Shown piece after piece: positions 16,764 to 25,700 of a DNA stretch of 64,000 bases; positions within the stretch are counted from its first letter, which is position 1, and every line of letters begins with the position of its first letter. The stretch comes from Bacillus sp. CH140a_4T (lineage in GTDB: Bacteria; Bacillota; Bacilli; Bacillales; Bacillaceae_G): positions 852,293 to 916,292 of the forward strand of contig NZ_WBPF01000005.1 of the NCBI RefSeq assembly GCF_008923725.1. The letters are read 5' to 3'. Both the position numbers and the translations under genes were made by a program. The notes beneath the pieces are model-generated. The model made no database searches. It was not told the origin of the DNA and saw only the letters and a program-made list of their open reading frames with translations.

Positions 16764-17312
16764 CTATTCCTTAATCCACATACGATAACTATCTAACCGC
16801 AAATTCTTTACATGATTTAAAAATACTTGGGATTGTCCTAGTTTCTCTAAACCCTTCAACAATTTCTTTGGTACTCTGCTATCTGATGTAAACGCTCTTT
16901 TATGATCGATTACCTTTAATTTTCCTTCCTCGTTTATCAATATATGTCTAACTTCAGTGTCTAACCTTTTGAATTGTATCTTTTCTAATTCATCTAACAT
17001 CGCTAATATTTTAATAGCTAATTGCTCTGAAAGTTCCTTTTCTCTTTTTAAATAGCGTGCAAGCGAGACTCCTTGTACATATTCCATAACAATGTAGTTT
17101 TCTCCATGTTCATATACAGTCGGAATAACCGGTGAAGATTGCCCTGCCATTAAAGCCTCTAACTCTCTTTGTTGTGTTTCTTCATTGAAAAATATTTTCA
17201 CGCATTTCTCTTCACTTAATTGATACACTTCTCCATCTTTACCATCACCAATTAATTCATTTCCCATTACTTCTTTTCTACCTATTTTTTTCCCATAAAA
17301 ATATTTTTTCAT
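16764..17312 (-). CDS. Protein-kinase-like protein (YrzF/YbdM type), first gene of the operon
   Basis: 182 residues. It has a glycine-rich loop, G-D-G-K-D-G-E-V-Y, and a hinge Y-I-V-M-E-Y-V-Q-G-V-S-L, both typical of serine/threonine kinases. The catalytic loop reads D-T-E-V-R-H-I-L-I, in which the expected Asn is His, and the DFG position is I-D-H-K. So it may be a weak or pseudokinase. Start at 17312, with GGAGGAG upstream. It leads the operon behind the sigma-K promoter at 17363-17390. It may phosphorylate the glycan precursor or a coat protein; unproven. Confidence 0.72.
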   Translation of the reverse strand: MKKYFYGKKIGRKEVMGNELIGDGKDGEVYQLSEEKCVKIFFNEETQQRELEALMAGQSSPVIPTVYEHGENYIVMEYVQGVSLARYLKREKELSEQLAIKILAMLDELEKIQFKRLDTEVRHILINEEGKLKVIDHKRAFTSDSRVPKKLLKGLEKLGQSQVFLNHVKNLRLDSYRMWIKE

Positions 17313-17362
17313 TTCACTCCTCCTCACTCATTTTCATTACTTTTAAAACTAGTATTAATTTT

Positions 17363-17390
17363 TATTTTATGGATTAGCCTCCATAAATGT
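17363..17390 (-). promoter_or_regulatory. Sigma-K promoter of the glycan operon
   Basis: On the minus strand AC (17389-17390), 17-nt spacer, then CATAAAATA (17363-17371). This fits the sigma-K consensus AC-N16/17-CATANNNTA, about 50 bp before the first start codon. Confidence 0.6.
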
Positions 17391-17550
17391 TAATCCATAT
17401 CAGCACATTTTCCATATATTCACGATAAAAACTCTAAAAATGTGCTCTTATTTCAATTTTTTATATACATTAAAATTCCCCCATTCAAAACAACAAAACT
17501 TTTAAAACAAGTAATAATTCTCATATAACTTCTTACTTCATCCATGCATT

Positions 17551-17597
17551 AAAAAAAACCTATTATTTAGGTGATTACCTGATATAATAGGTTTTTG
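17551..17597 (-). terminator. Terminator after the exonuclease gene
   Basis: AAAACCTATTAT / ATAATAGGTTTT stem with an inner AGGTGATTACCT-like pairing and long T-runs on both sides. It ends the minus-strand gene stopping at 17613. Confidence 0.85.
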
Positions 17598-17612
17598 CTT
17601 TTATATATAAAT

Positions 17613-18455
17613 CTAGCAGTTTTTAATTACCTCTCTTTCCTCCAAATACTTCAATTGCCGTTCTGCCTTTCTTACCGCCGTTCGAAAATGCTTTTTCAAT
17701 AATTCTATTGTAGATTCACTTATATAGTATCTTTCCGTTATACTTTCCCACGTGTCACTACTTTCAAATGTACTCCAAACGAAAGGACGCTCTGTATTTT
17801 TTCTCATTTCTTTAAATACCCATTTTCGCATCTTTTTTTTCGCTTTTTCTGTTAGTTTTCCGTTCTCTACAAGTTCAAGCTCACCGTGTCTTTTGTACCG
17901 TTTATGAATATCTCTCTCGCTATATACTTTAAGAAGTATATTTGCTGTATTCTCAGCATCTGCTAAAGCCCGATGCTGTTTCCCTTCCCAAGTTAAACCG
18001 AGCTGCTCTACTGCAAACTGTAAACTTGGTGTATGCTCAAATAATTCTTCATACGCTTGGAAAACAAATTTCTGCAAATCAAATTTGCTCCCTTTTTCCG
18101 TACATGGGCATTCTACACCGTGCAACGTACAATCATGAGATAGAAAGCGGTAATCTTCTCTTCCCCATGAAACAAATATAGAATTTTCTCCGATAAACTG
18201 AATAAATTTCTCTATAATTTGCGGGAATTTCTCCACACCAATTAAATCATTCTTTGTAATTCCCGTTAATTTCGTCGTATGACGAGTGAGTCGTGCACTC
18301 GGTTTTACTAACTCCGAAAATTCTCCAATTACCTTCATTGTACTTGCTTCTATTTTTACAGCTCCGATATCAACTATCTCTGACGGATCTTCTGATTTAT
18401 ACGGCCTGAAATTTCTCTCTATATCGAACACAATAAAATGTGTAGCGTTTTCCAA
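17613..18455 (-). CDS. DEDDh 3'-5' exonuclease (KapD-like)
   Basis: 280 residues. Exonuclease III motif: F-D-I-E-R near residue 10 (DxE), the S-W-G-R-E-D-Y region with the second Asp near 100, and H-R-A-L-A-D-A-E-N-T-A with the catalytic His and Asp near 165. This is the DEDDh set of ribonuclease T/DnaQ-type exonucleases, and the front part is like Bacillus KapD. The last 90 residues are a basic region (K-K-K-M-R-K-W) that KapD (about 205 residues) lacks. The start is a TTG at 18455 with AAAGAGGT upstream. The role could be RNA or DNA end trimming. Confidence 0.85.
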   Translation of the reverse strand: MENATHFIVFDIERNFRPYKSEDPSEIVDIGAVKIEASTMKVIGEFSELVKPSARLTRHTTKLTGITKNDLIGVEKFPQIIEKFIQFIGENSIFVSWGREDYRFLSHDCTLHGVECPCTEKGSKFDLQKFVFQAYEELFEHTPSLQFAVEQLGLTWEGKQHRALADAENTANILLKVYSERDIHKRYKRHGELELVENGKLTEKAKKKMRKWVFKEMRKNTERPFVWSTFESSDTWESITERYYISESTIELLKKHFRTAVRKAERQLKYLEEREVIKNC

Positions 18456-18609
18456 TTTTTTTACCTCTTTCTAAATTCCATTTCACACACATACTCTATT
18501 TTTAGTATTTATTCATTCATGCACTTTATGCATGAAATATTTCGTCTAAAAAACGAAAATTTAATCTCATCATTATATGTACATAGGAGGTTATTCAATA
18601 AAAATGCAA

Positions 18610-18637
18610 AAAAAAGAAGGGCAAGCCCTTCTTTTTT
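18610..18637 (-). terminator. Terminator after the cold-shock gene
   Basis: AAAAGAAGGGC / GCCCTTCTTTT stem with a 2-nt loop and T-run. Confidence 0.9.
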
Positions 18638-18643
18638 CCATAA

Positions 18644-18844
18644 TTACTTCTTGTTAACGTTTGTAGCTTGAGGTCCACGGTTACCTTGTTCTACTTCGAA
18701 AGTAACTTCTTGACCTTCTTCTAAAGATTTGAAGCCGTCGCCTTGGATAGCTGAGAAATGAACGAATACGTCTTCTCCGCCTTCAACTTCGATGAAACCG
18801 AAACCTTTTTCTGCGTTAAACCATTTTACTTTACCGTTTTGCAT
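18644..18844 (-). CDS. Cold-shock protein (CspD-like)
   Basis: 66 residues, the standard single cold-shock domain. RNP1 is K-G-F-G-F-I-E and RNP2 is V-F-V-H-F-S. It binds single-stranded RNA and DNA and acts as an RNA chaperone or antiterminator. B. cereus group genomes carry several paralogues; this resembles CspD most, but the exact paralogue is not certain. RBS GGAGGA lies 8 nt before the ATG at 18844. A 5' leader of up to 70 nt precedes it. Confidence 0.95.
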   Translation of the reverse strand: MQNGKVKWFNAEKGFGFIEVEGGEDVFVHFSAIQGDGFKSLEEGQEVTFEVEQGNRGPQATNVNKK

Positions 18845-18918
18845 TTAAAAAATCCTCCTACAATGTACCTATATGTACATATTCATTTTCAACCACTTTA
18901 CAATAATACTTCAAACAT

Positions 18919-18976
18919 TAAAAAACTGCAACCCCAGAGGAGATTTAACATTGCTATCCTCCTCGGAAGTTACAGC
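18919..18976 (-). terminator. Terminator of the flavodoxin/beta-propeller operon
   Basis: On the minus strand CTGTAACTTCCGAGGAG pairs with CTCCTCTGGGGTTGCAG (several G-U pairs) and is followed by TTTTTT. It lies between the gene ending at 19060 and the cold-shock gene. Confidence 0.7.
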
Positions 18977-19059
18977 TCATTTAAATCTCTATATTATTAA
19001 AAGTAAAATGGTTTAAAGTAACTATATCATATCAATATAATAAAAGTAAAGTTTTTTTG

Positions 19060-19959
19060 CTATATAATTTTTTTCTTCCACTGCATCGCTTTTGATTCAC
19101 CTGATCCAGCTACAACATAACCCTCTTTTTGGTTAACGATGCGCCAGCCATGCCCTTTAACTGAGTCACATACTGTAACAAGTCCTTCTTCTAGAAGTAC
19201 ACGACAAACCGTACTAATCCCCGCCTTATTTTGTGTTGACGTTGTATATAGCGCATGTTGATCTACACTCAAGGCTAAATAGCTACTTGCTTTCTGCTCA
19301 CTTTGACATGTGTGCCAATATGTTTTTTCACTCTCAATACTTTCATCTATTTTACAAAAAGAAATATTCCCGCTAATCCCCTTGCATGATCCACTCGCTG
19401 CTACTAAATAAGAATTGTGTACAGTCAACGCTGAGATCATCTGATTCATCACGATTTTAATCCTCTTTAATTTACGTGTCTCCAAATTAAAGAGCCAAAC
19501 ACCACCATATTTAGCATGTATTTTCGTACCGATAAATAAGTAATGTTTATATAAAAATAACGATCGAATAGATGGTGCCCCGCCACCATACTCAAGAAAT
19601 GGATGAATGGTTTCCCATGTCGAACCAAAATCATTAGAATGATACAACGTTTTATCTCCATGAGCAATGACTGTTCCTTGTACATTACTACAAACATTCC
19701 AACTCGTTGCTTTTGTTGGAAAACGCTGGACCGTCCAGTTCTCTCCACCATTCATACTACGAATAAAAATCCCTTCGTCACCTACACCATACACTACATT
19801 ATCTTCGCTATGTAAATCCCTAATTCGTTTTTGAAAACCATTTAATATTTGTTTCCATTCTCCATCTCGTTCAATAAATAAGCCATTATATGTAGTAGCT
19901 AACATAAGTTTTCCATCTCTTAACTTTGTAATAGCGGTCGCACTTAACATTGTCTCCAC
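19060..19959 (-). CDS. Asp-box beta-propeller protein, iron-regulated operon partner of flavodoxin
   Basis: About 299 residues from a GTG at 19959 (GGGAG 7 nt upstream), 16 nt after the flavodoxin stop. BNR/Asp-box motifs are visible, S-M-N-G-G-E-N-W and S-N-D-F-G-S-T-W, separated by about 45 residues, as in YCF48 and sialidase-type beta-propellers. The remaining propeller blades are degenerate. No signal peptide, so cytosolic. The partnership with a Fur-controlled flavodoxin suggests a role under iron starvation, perhaps holding an electron-transfer partner; this is inference. The longer frame upstream overlaps flavodoxin and is unlikely. Confidence 0.7.
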   Translation of the reverse strand: METMLSATAITKLRDGKLMLATTYNGLFIERDGEWKQILNGFQKRIRDLHSEDNVVYGVGDEGIFIRSMNGGENWTVQRFPTKATSWNVCSNVQGTVIAHGDKTLYHSNDFGSTWETIHPFLEYGGGAPSIRSLFLYKHYLFIGTKIHAKYGGVWLFNLETRKLKRIKIVMNQMISALTVHNSYLVAASGSCKGISGNISFCKIDESIESEKTYWHTCQSEQKASSYLALSVDQHALYTTSTQNKAGISTVCRVLLEEGLVTVCDSVKGHGWRIVNQKEGYVVAGSGESKAMQWKKKII

Positions 19960-19975
19960 GTTGACACTCCCATTC

Positions 19976-20419
19976 TTAGAACTTCTCAGCAAATGCAATT
20001 GCAAAATTACTGCATTTTTCAACATCCTCTTCATCTTCTGGAGCTAGTTCGATTTTCAATCCTTCTTGCACAAGCTCTGCACCGCGTTCTACAAGTCTTT
20101 CTTCAAATATCGTTACCGCTTCACAAAATAGTTCATACGCCGTATCACCTGATCCGAATACCGCTACTTTCTTCCCTGATAAATCTATATTTTCTAAGTC
20201 CTCATGGAAATCTTCCGCCTCAAACGGTAATTCACCATCGCCCCACGTATAAGATCCTAAAATGATTCCATCATAGGCTAATAATTCTTCAGCATCCATG
20301 CCTTCCATTTCTTGCAATACTACTTCATGATCAAAAGCATCTAAACTAACTTTTATTAAATCAGCAATACTCTCTGTATTTCCTGACATACTTGCATAAG
20401 CTATTAAAATTTTTGCCAC
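19976..20419 (-). CDS. Flavodoxin
   Basis: 147 residues. The FMN phosphate loop is A-S-M-S-G-N-T-E at residues 9-16, and aromatic-flanked loops are S-Y-T-W-G-D-G near 57 and F-G-S-G-D-T-A-Y near 89. Flavodoxins carry electrons in place of ferredoxin when iron is scarce. The GTG start at 20419 has GGGGGATG upstream. A Fur-type palindrome at 20445-20480 covers the promoter region, as for the B. subtilis ykuNOP flavodoxins. Confidence 0.93.
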   Translation of the reverse strand: MAKILIAYASMSGNTESIADLIKVSLDAFDHEVVLQEMEGMDAEELLAYDGIILGSYTWGDGELPFEAEDFHEDLENIDLSGKKVAVFGSGDTAYELFCEAVTIFEERLVERGAELVQEGLKIELAPEDEEDVEKCSNFAIAFAEKF

Positions 20420-20444
20420 TTCGGCATCCCCCTCTTACAATAAA

Positions 20445-20480
20445 TGATTCTCATTCTCATTATATTAATAATGAGAATCA
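20445..20480 (-). promoter_or_regulatory. Fur box controlling flavodoxin
   Basis: Inverted repeat TGATTCTCATT (20445-20455) and AATGAGAATCA (20470-20480) with CTCATTAT inside. It closely follows the Fur pattern TGATAATNATTATCA in overlapping copies, 26 bp before the flavodoxin start. Confidence 0.75.
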
Positions 20481-20518
20481 ATTTCAATTATATTTTTCGT
20501 TTTTATTTATTCCATACA

Positions 20519-20558
20519 AAAAAAAGCACAGATGACTATACAATCACCTGTGCTTTTT
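20519..20558. terminator. Terminator after the acetate transporter
   Basis: AAAAAAAGCACAG-TGA / TCA-CTGTGCTTTTTT hairpin with flanking A and T runs. It ends the minus-strand gene stopping at 20561. Confidence 0.88.
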
Positions 20559-20560
20559 TA

Positions 20561-21181
20561 TTACTTTTTAAAAATACCAAACGGCTTCCCAACTGGTAAT
20601 ACAACTTTACCGAAGTGTGTATTTAACACTGCTGCTGCTGAACCATAGAAAGATAATAATGAAATACATAGTTCAGAATACGCTGCTAAATTATGCATTG
20701 CATGCGGCATAACACCTAAAGTACTTAATGAAAGACCAATAAATAAGAAATCAATAAGGACGAAAATCATAAATAATACTTTATGTGTTTCCATTGCACC
20801 AATTGTCATAAAGATTGTGAAAATCAAATATCCAATAAAGGCTACACCCAGCTGTTTTGAATCTGCAGCTTGTGCTAATTTTTCGCCAAATACTCCAAGT
20901 TGAATTAACCAAGTCATTCCAACACCTAACCAAAATAGGCCGTATGCACCGAATGCTGTTGTACCGAACGTATTGTTATGCTTTGCATCGTGAATGCACG
21001 CAAAGATTTGTGCAAATCCTCCTAAAAAGATTGCCCACGGTAATACAAGTGAAACGCCATCTGTTAAGCCTAACTTTTGAGATGATGCTACAAGTGTTAC
21101 CATCGCTAATCCAAATAGACCAATTCCAGATGGATCCGCTGTTGTCATTTTCACATGATGTGTAGTTGTTTGATTGCTCAT
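20561..21181 (-). CDS. Acetate uptake transporter (GPR1/FUN34/YaaH/SatP family)
   Basis: 206 residues with six membrane helices. The family signature near the N-terminus is D-P-S-G-I-G-L-F-G-L-A, a variant of the N-P-A-P-L-G-L-x-G-F motif. The family moves acetate or succinate as monovalent anions. The first 17 residues are polar (T-T-T-H-H-V-K-M). RBS AGGAGG lies 7 nt before the ATG. Isolated minus-strand gene. Confidence 0.9.
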   Translation of the reverse strand: MSNQTTTHHVKMTTADPSGIGLFGLAMVTLVASSQKLGLTDGVSLVLPWAIFLGGFAQIFACIHDAKHNNTFGTTAFGAYGLFWLGVGMTWLIQLGVFGEKLAQAADSKQLGVAFIGYLIFTIFMTIGAMETHKVLFMIFVLIDFLFIGLSLSTLGVMPHAMHNLAAYSELCISLLSFYGSAAAVLNTHFGKVVLPVGKPFGIFKK

Positions 21182-21267
21182 ATAAACCTCCTGATTATAA
21201 ACATACTCGAATACAATACTTAAATCAGAAGGCTATGTCAATGGTTTTTTTTGTATGTTGTCAGACC

Positions 21268-21663
21268 TTATTTTTTATAATGGTTGAATATACTTCCGAC
21301 CACTTCATACGGTTTTATATTCACTTTTTCCAACTCGTGTATCGGCAACCATAACGGAATATAAATCCCTCTATCTTTCAGTTCGAATTCTTCAGCTTTA
21401 CCACTTCCAAAAACTCCACCTATAATATGGGCATTATAATAATACTCCGTACCCTGATACTCCACCTTTGCAATCAGATGCTCCAATTTTATATGTACCC
21501 CTAATTCTTCATAAATTTCTCGCTTCGTTGCTTCTTCAGCTGTTTCTCCTTCTTCAATTCCTCCGCCTGGAAAAACATAATATGTTTCCCCTTCTCGAAT
21601 ACGTTTTATAAGAGCAATTTTCCCTTCCTGCACAATGATAGCCCTGCCGCGATTTCTTATCAT
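21268..21663 (-). CDS. Nudix hydrolase
   Basis: 131 residues. The complete Nudix box G-x5-E-x7-R-E-U-x-E-E-x-G-U runs from residue 34 to 56 (G-G-I-E-E-G-E ... R-E-I-Y-E-E-L-G-V). It hydrolyses a nucleoside diphosphate linked to another moiety; the substrate is unknown. It starts with ATG overlapping the stop of the ASCH gene (ATGA), so the two are translationally coupled. Confidence 0.92.
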   Translation of the reverse strand: MIRNRGRAIIVQEGKIALIKRIREGETYYVFPGGGIEEGETAEEATKREIYEELGVHIKLEHLIAKVEYQGTEYYYNAHIIGGVFGSGKAEEFELKDRGIYIPLWLPIHELEKVNIKPYEVVGSIFNHYKK

Positions 21664-22001
21664 TTTATTACCTCAATACGAATCGCAACTGTTCCCCACT
21701 TTTTTTCTTGTTCTTTCGTATATATTTTGTATGTACTTTCTAGCATTTCCTCTAAACTATCATTTTCACAATCCAATAATTTGTGATTAATTTGTTCGTA
21801 CATTGCTTTAAAGCTTGCGTATCGTTTTATTTCCGTTACTTTTACAGTCATCGTTGCTGCTGTCGTAAGGTTCGTAAATACAATATGATCGCCTTGTTTT
21901 ATAAGTTGACGTTTTGTATCGTATAAACGTACTTCATATACTTTTTTTCCTGATTGAATTGATTGAAAAGGTTTATTATATAATCCCATTTCGTATATCA
22001 T
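21660..22001 (-). CDS. ASCH-domain protein
   Basis: 113 residues. It follows the ASCH/PUA-like pattern: G-L-Y-N-K-P-F-Q-S-I-Q-S-G-K-K-V-Y-E-V-R-L near the start and D-H-I-V-F-T-N. ASCH domains bind RNA or modified nucleosides and include nucleoside hydrolases of the YqfB type. The start is the ATG at 22001 with AAGGAG only 4 nt upstream. It is paired with a Nudix hydrolase, so handling of modified or damaged nucleotides is a plausible joint role. Confidence 0.8.
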   Translation of the reverse strand: MIYEMGLYNKPFQSIQSGKKVYEVRLYDTKRQLIKQGDHIVFTNLTTAATMTVKVTEIKRYASFKAMYEQINHKLLDCENDSLEEMLESTYKIYTKEQEKKWGTVAIRIEVIK

Positions 22002-22140
22002 TCATTCCACTCCTTTTTATTCGTTGCGCCTACTATTTTATTTGTGCATTACCAATTCATACAACACAGTTTGACTTATTCCAAGTTGCATATAATGTTC
22101 CATATCCATTACTTGACTTAGAGAGGATGCTAAATTCGTT

Positions 22141-22698
22141 ATGTTATGTTTAAATCAAAAACCTGAATATAATAAATATGATATTGGTGATTATACTTAT
22201 AGTAAAGTAGGTCCAACCATTTTTTCTTGGAACGATGAAACAAAATTAAAAATAGGTAAGTTTTGTTCATTAGGAGAAGAAGTCGTTTTTATACTTGGCG
22301 GTGAACATCGTGCAGACTGGATAACGACTTACCCATTTAATGCATTTTTTAATGAAGGAGCACATATTACTGGTCATCCTTCTTCAAAAGGTGATATCGT
22401 AGTCGGCAACGATGTATGGATTGGTTATCAATCCTGCATTTTATCTGGTGTTAAAATTGGTAACGGAGCCATTATCGGGGCAAAGAGTGTTGTTACGAAA
22501 GACGTACCTCCATATGCGATTGTAGCTGGTAATCCTGCAAAATTTGTTCGATATCGTTTCCCGCAAGAAACGATTGAAAAACTAGAAAGTCTCGCATGGT
22601 GGGATTGGGATATTTCTGTTATAAAAGGAGCCATTCCATTTCTACTTTCCAACAAAATCAACGAGTTTTTTACCTCGCCCGAAAATGAATCTATGTGA
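22141..22698 (+). CDS. CatB/XAT-type hexapeptide acyltransferase
   Basis: 185 residues. Left-handed beta-helix hexapeptide repeats run from residue 25 to 145, with V-G-N-D-V-W-I-G, I-L-S-G-V-K-I-G-N-G-A-I-I-G-A and V-V-T-K-D-V-P-P-Y-A-I-V-A-G-N-P-A-K. The catalytic His is H60 in G-G-E-H-R. This is the xenobiotic acetyltransferase branch (Vat/CatB related). Drug resistance is not implied by sequence alone; many chromosomal members have unknown acceptors. RBS AGAGAGG sits 12 nt before the ATG, a wide spacing. Confidence 0.85.
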   Translation: MLCLNQKPEYNKYDIGDYTYSKVGPTIFSWNDETKLKIGKFCSLGEEVVFILGGEHRADWITTYPFNAFFNEGAHITGHPSSKGDIVVGNDVWIGYQSCILSGVKIGNGAIIGAKSVVTKDVPPYAIVAGNPAKFVRYRFPQETIEKLESLAWWDWDISVIKGAIPFLLSNKINEFFTSPENESM

Positions 22699-22704
22699 TT
22701 AATA

Positions 22705-22745
22705 CAAAAAAGAGCATCCTATTCTTTCAGGATGCTCTTTTTTGT
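22705..22745. terminator. Bidirectional terminator
   Basis: AAAAAAGAGCATCCT / AGGATGCTCTTTTTT with loop attctttc, between convergent genes ending at 22698 and 22747. Confidence 0.92.
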
Positions 22746-22746
22746 A

Positions 22747-25700
22747 TTATTTTTTATGTTCGTGCAAATGATTACACGGAGAACATGGAAATGGAATTTT
22801 ATCTAAGCAATTAAAGTTTGTTTCACAAATTTGTTCGATAGTTGGGACGAACGGTATGACCACAATATTACTTTCTATTATTTGTGTAACAGGTGGCAAC
22901 ACTGTACCTACTTGATGTTCGAAGCGAATACTCGCTTGATTTATATAATTTCCTGAACCACTTGGCGCGCTCTGAACTACTACTTGGAACGAGACTGTGC
23001 GTGCTTCACCTGGATTTAAACTTTCTATAAGAAATCCTGATACTGGATTTACATTTGACACTAGCGTATTATCAACCGTTACACTTCCAAGGACAAATTG
23101 AACACTACTATCTAACATATCTTGAAAACGAATATTTTGTAGGACAGTATCCCCCGTATTCGTAATAACTGTCGTAAACGTAATGACATCTCCAATTGTT
23201 GCTGTTTGATGATCCGCTGTTTTTACGACTGTCGTTGAGACATTTTGAGGAATAAACGGGATAACAACTGTATTGCTATCGCCTTCAACTACTACAGGCG
23301 GTTCATTTGGATTCACAGTTGCAAACCCACTCGCTGTCGCTGTATTTGTAACTAAATTATTTATTTGCCCTCCTGTTATTACAACTTGGAAATTAATAAT
23401 TGCTGCATCATTTGGCTGAAAATCACCTAACGAAATACCGGTATTCGGATTAGCAAACGGAAAAGGTACATCATTTACCGTTACCGTTCCATTTATAAAT
23501 AGCGTATTTGGATCAATGATATCTGTTAACACAATGTTGGTCACAGGAACTGTACTATCATTTATAACAGCAATTCCGTAAGTGATAACATCTCCTACCA
23601 TTGCTACTTCAAAGTTTGCTCCTTTTGCAACAAATAAGATTGCTGTATTTACCGTCACTATAACTGTATTGCTCGTGTCCATTACTGTAACCGGTGGCTC
23701 TCCTGGTACTAAAATATACTCTGCTAGCGCCCCAGCAACATTCATTACTGTACCACCATCTGGAAAACTTGTAATCGTAGATTCATATGTTACAAGTGCC
23801 GTCTCACCGACTGGGATGTTTGGTATCGTAAATCCAGCCTGCGGATTTAACCCTGGCTGCGGAACTCCATTTATCGTTACACTATTTGGAACAAATTCAG
23901 CTTCCTGAGATAACACATCTATAAACTGAACATTCATCGCATCAGCCGTACCAGTATTTAATATACGAACAGTATACGTTACCGTTTCTCCCACTCCAAC
24001 AATTGGATGATCTACTTCTTTCAGCATATCTAAACTACCTCGATTTACTGGTGTGACTGTCGTATTACTTGAGTTCGTAATTGTAAACGGTGGTTCTCCT
24101 GGAATCAATTCGAAATCACCAGTTACTCTCGCTGTATTCATAATGCTACTAGAAGGCGGAATTGCGATTACATTTACTTCAAATGTAATTAATATACTAT
24201 CCCCTACTGCAAGATCCGGTAATGAAAATCCTACAAAAGGATCTAAACCTACTTGCGGAATCCCATTTATTTGTACACTTCCAGGAACGAATTCTAAACT
24301 AGGTGACGGAACATCGATAAACTGAACATTCGTCGCTGTTACCGTTCCCGTATTTGTAACTTGCACACTATACGTTAACGTATCTCCTAAACGTGTCGCT
24401 GCTTTATTTACAGATTTTATAACACTGAACCGTCCTCTATTTATCCTTGTTATCGTCGTATTACTCGGCTCTGTTACCACAACCGGTGGCTCTCCTGGTA
24501 CTAATACAAAGCTTCCTGTTATATTTGCAACGTTCGTAATGGTTCCTGATGACGGGATGTTTATAACTGTCGCTTGAAACGTCACTATAACTGTTTCGCC
24601 AACTGGTATATCTCCAACTCCAAAGCCAGTAATCGGATTTAAGTTTGGTTGCAGGGCTCCATTTATCGTTACACTATTCGATATAAATGACGCTCCTGCT
24701 GAAATGGTATCAATAAACTGAACATCATTTGCTGTTACTGTTCCTGTATTCGTTATTTGAACCGTATACGTTAATACATCTCCAACGAGAGTAGCAACCC
24801 TATTTACTTGTTTAATTACATTAAATTGTCCTCTATTTACAGTTGTAAGGGTTGTATTGCTCGGCTGGTTTACTATAACTGGTGGTTCTCCCGGTATTAA
24901 TACAAAGCTTCCTGTTACATTTGCCGTATTGGCAATTGTTCCATTTGACGGAACACTAACAACTGTTACTTGGAATGTAACTTCTACACTTTCACCTGGG
25001 TTTATATCTGGAAGCGGGAATCCATTATTAGGATTGAATCCAGGTTGTAGCACACTATCTATCGTTACACTGTCCGGTACAAATGTTATTGAGGATGGTA
25101 ATACATCACTATATTGAACATTCGTCGCTACCACTGTCCCTGTATTTTGAACTACTGTTGTATATGTGATTGTATCGCCTACTGCAACAACCGGCTGACT
25201 TACTGATTTTAAAACATTCAAACCAGGTTCATTGATTTTTGTTAATGTCGTATTACTTGTCGTTGTTTCTGTAATAGGCGGCTCTGTTTCACTTACAGGA
25301 AATGTAGCTGTAACGTCTACAAAGTTAACAACTGTACCACCTTCTGGTATGCTTGTAACCACTTCCTGATATGTGACAAGTACAAAATCATCTACAGGTA
25401 TGTCTGGAACTGTAAAACCAATGAAAGGATCTAATCCTGGTGCCGGTACCCCGTTTATGCTCACACTTCCCGGTACAAATGCTACACCGACGGAAGTTGT
25501 ATCTATAAATTCAACATTCGTTGCTGGCACTGTACCGAAATTAAAGATTAATACATCATACGTTAATATTTCTCCTACAGTCGCTACTTCTTTATCTACT
25601 AGTTTTAATGGAAAAATCGAAGCTATATTAATTGTCGTAACGACTAAATTCGTTAATATCGTTTCCGTAATTGGTGGTTCCTGCGGATTTGGTTGTGAAG

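Noticed and set aside
22141-22698. Streptogramin or chloramphenicol resistance gene
   Set aside because: The XAT fold is clear, but chromosomal Bacillus members have unknown acceptors; resistance is not supported by sequence.
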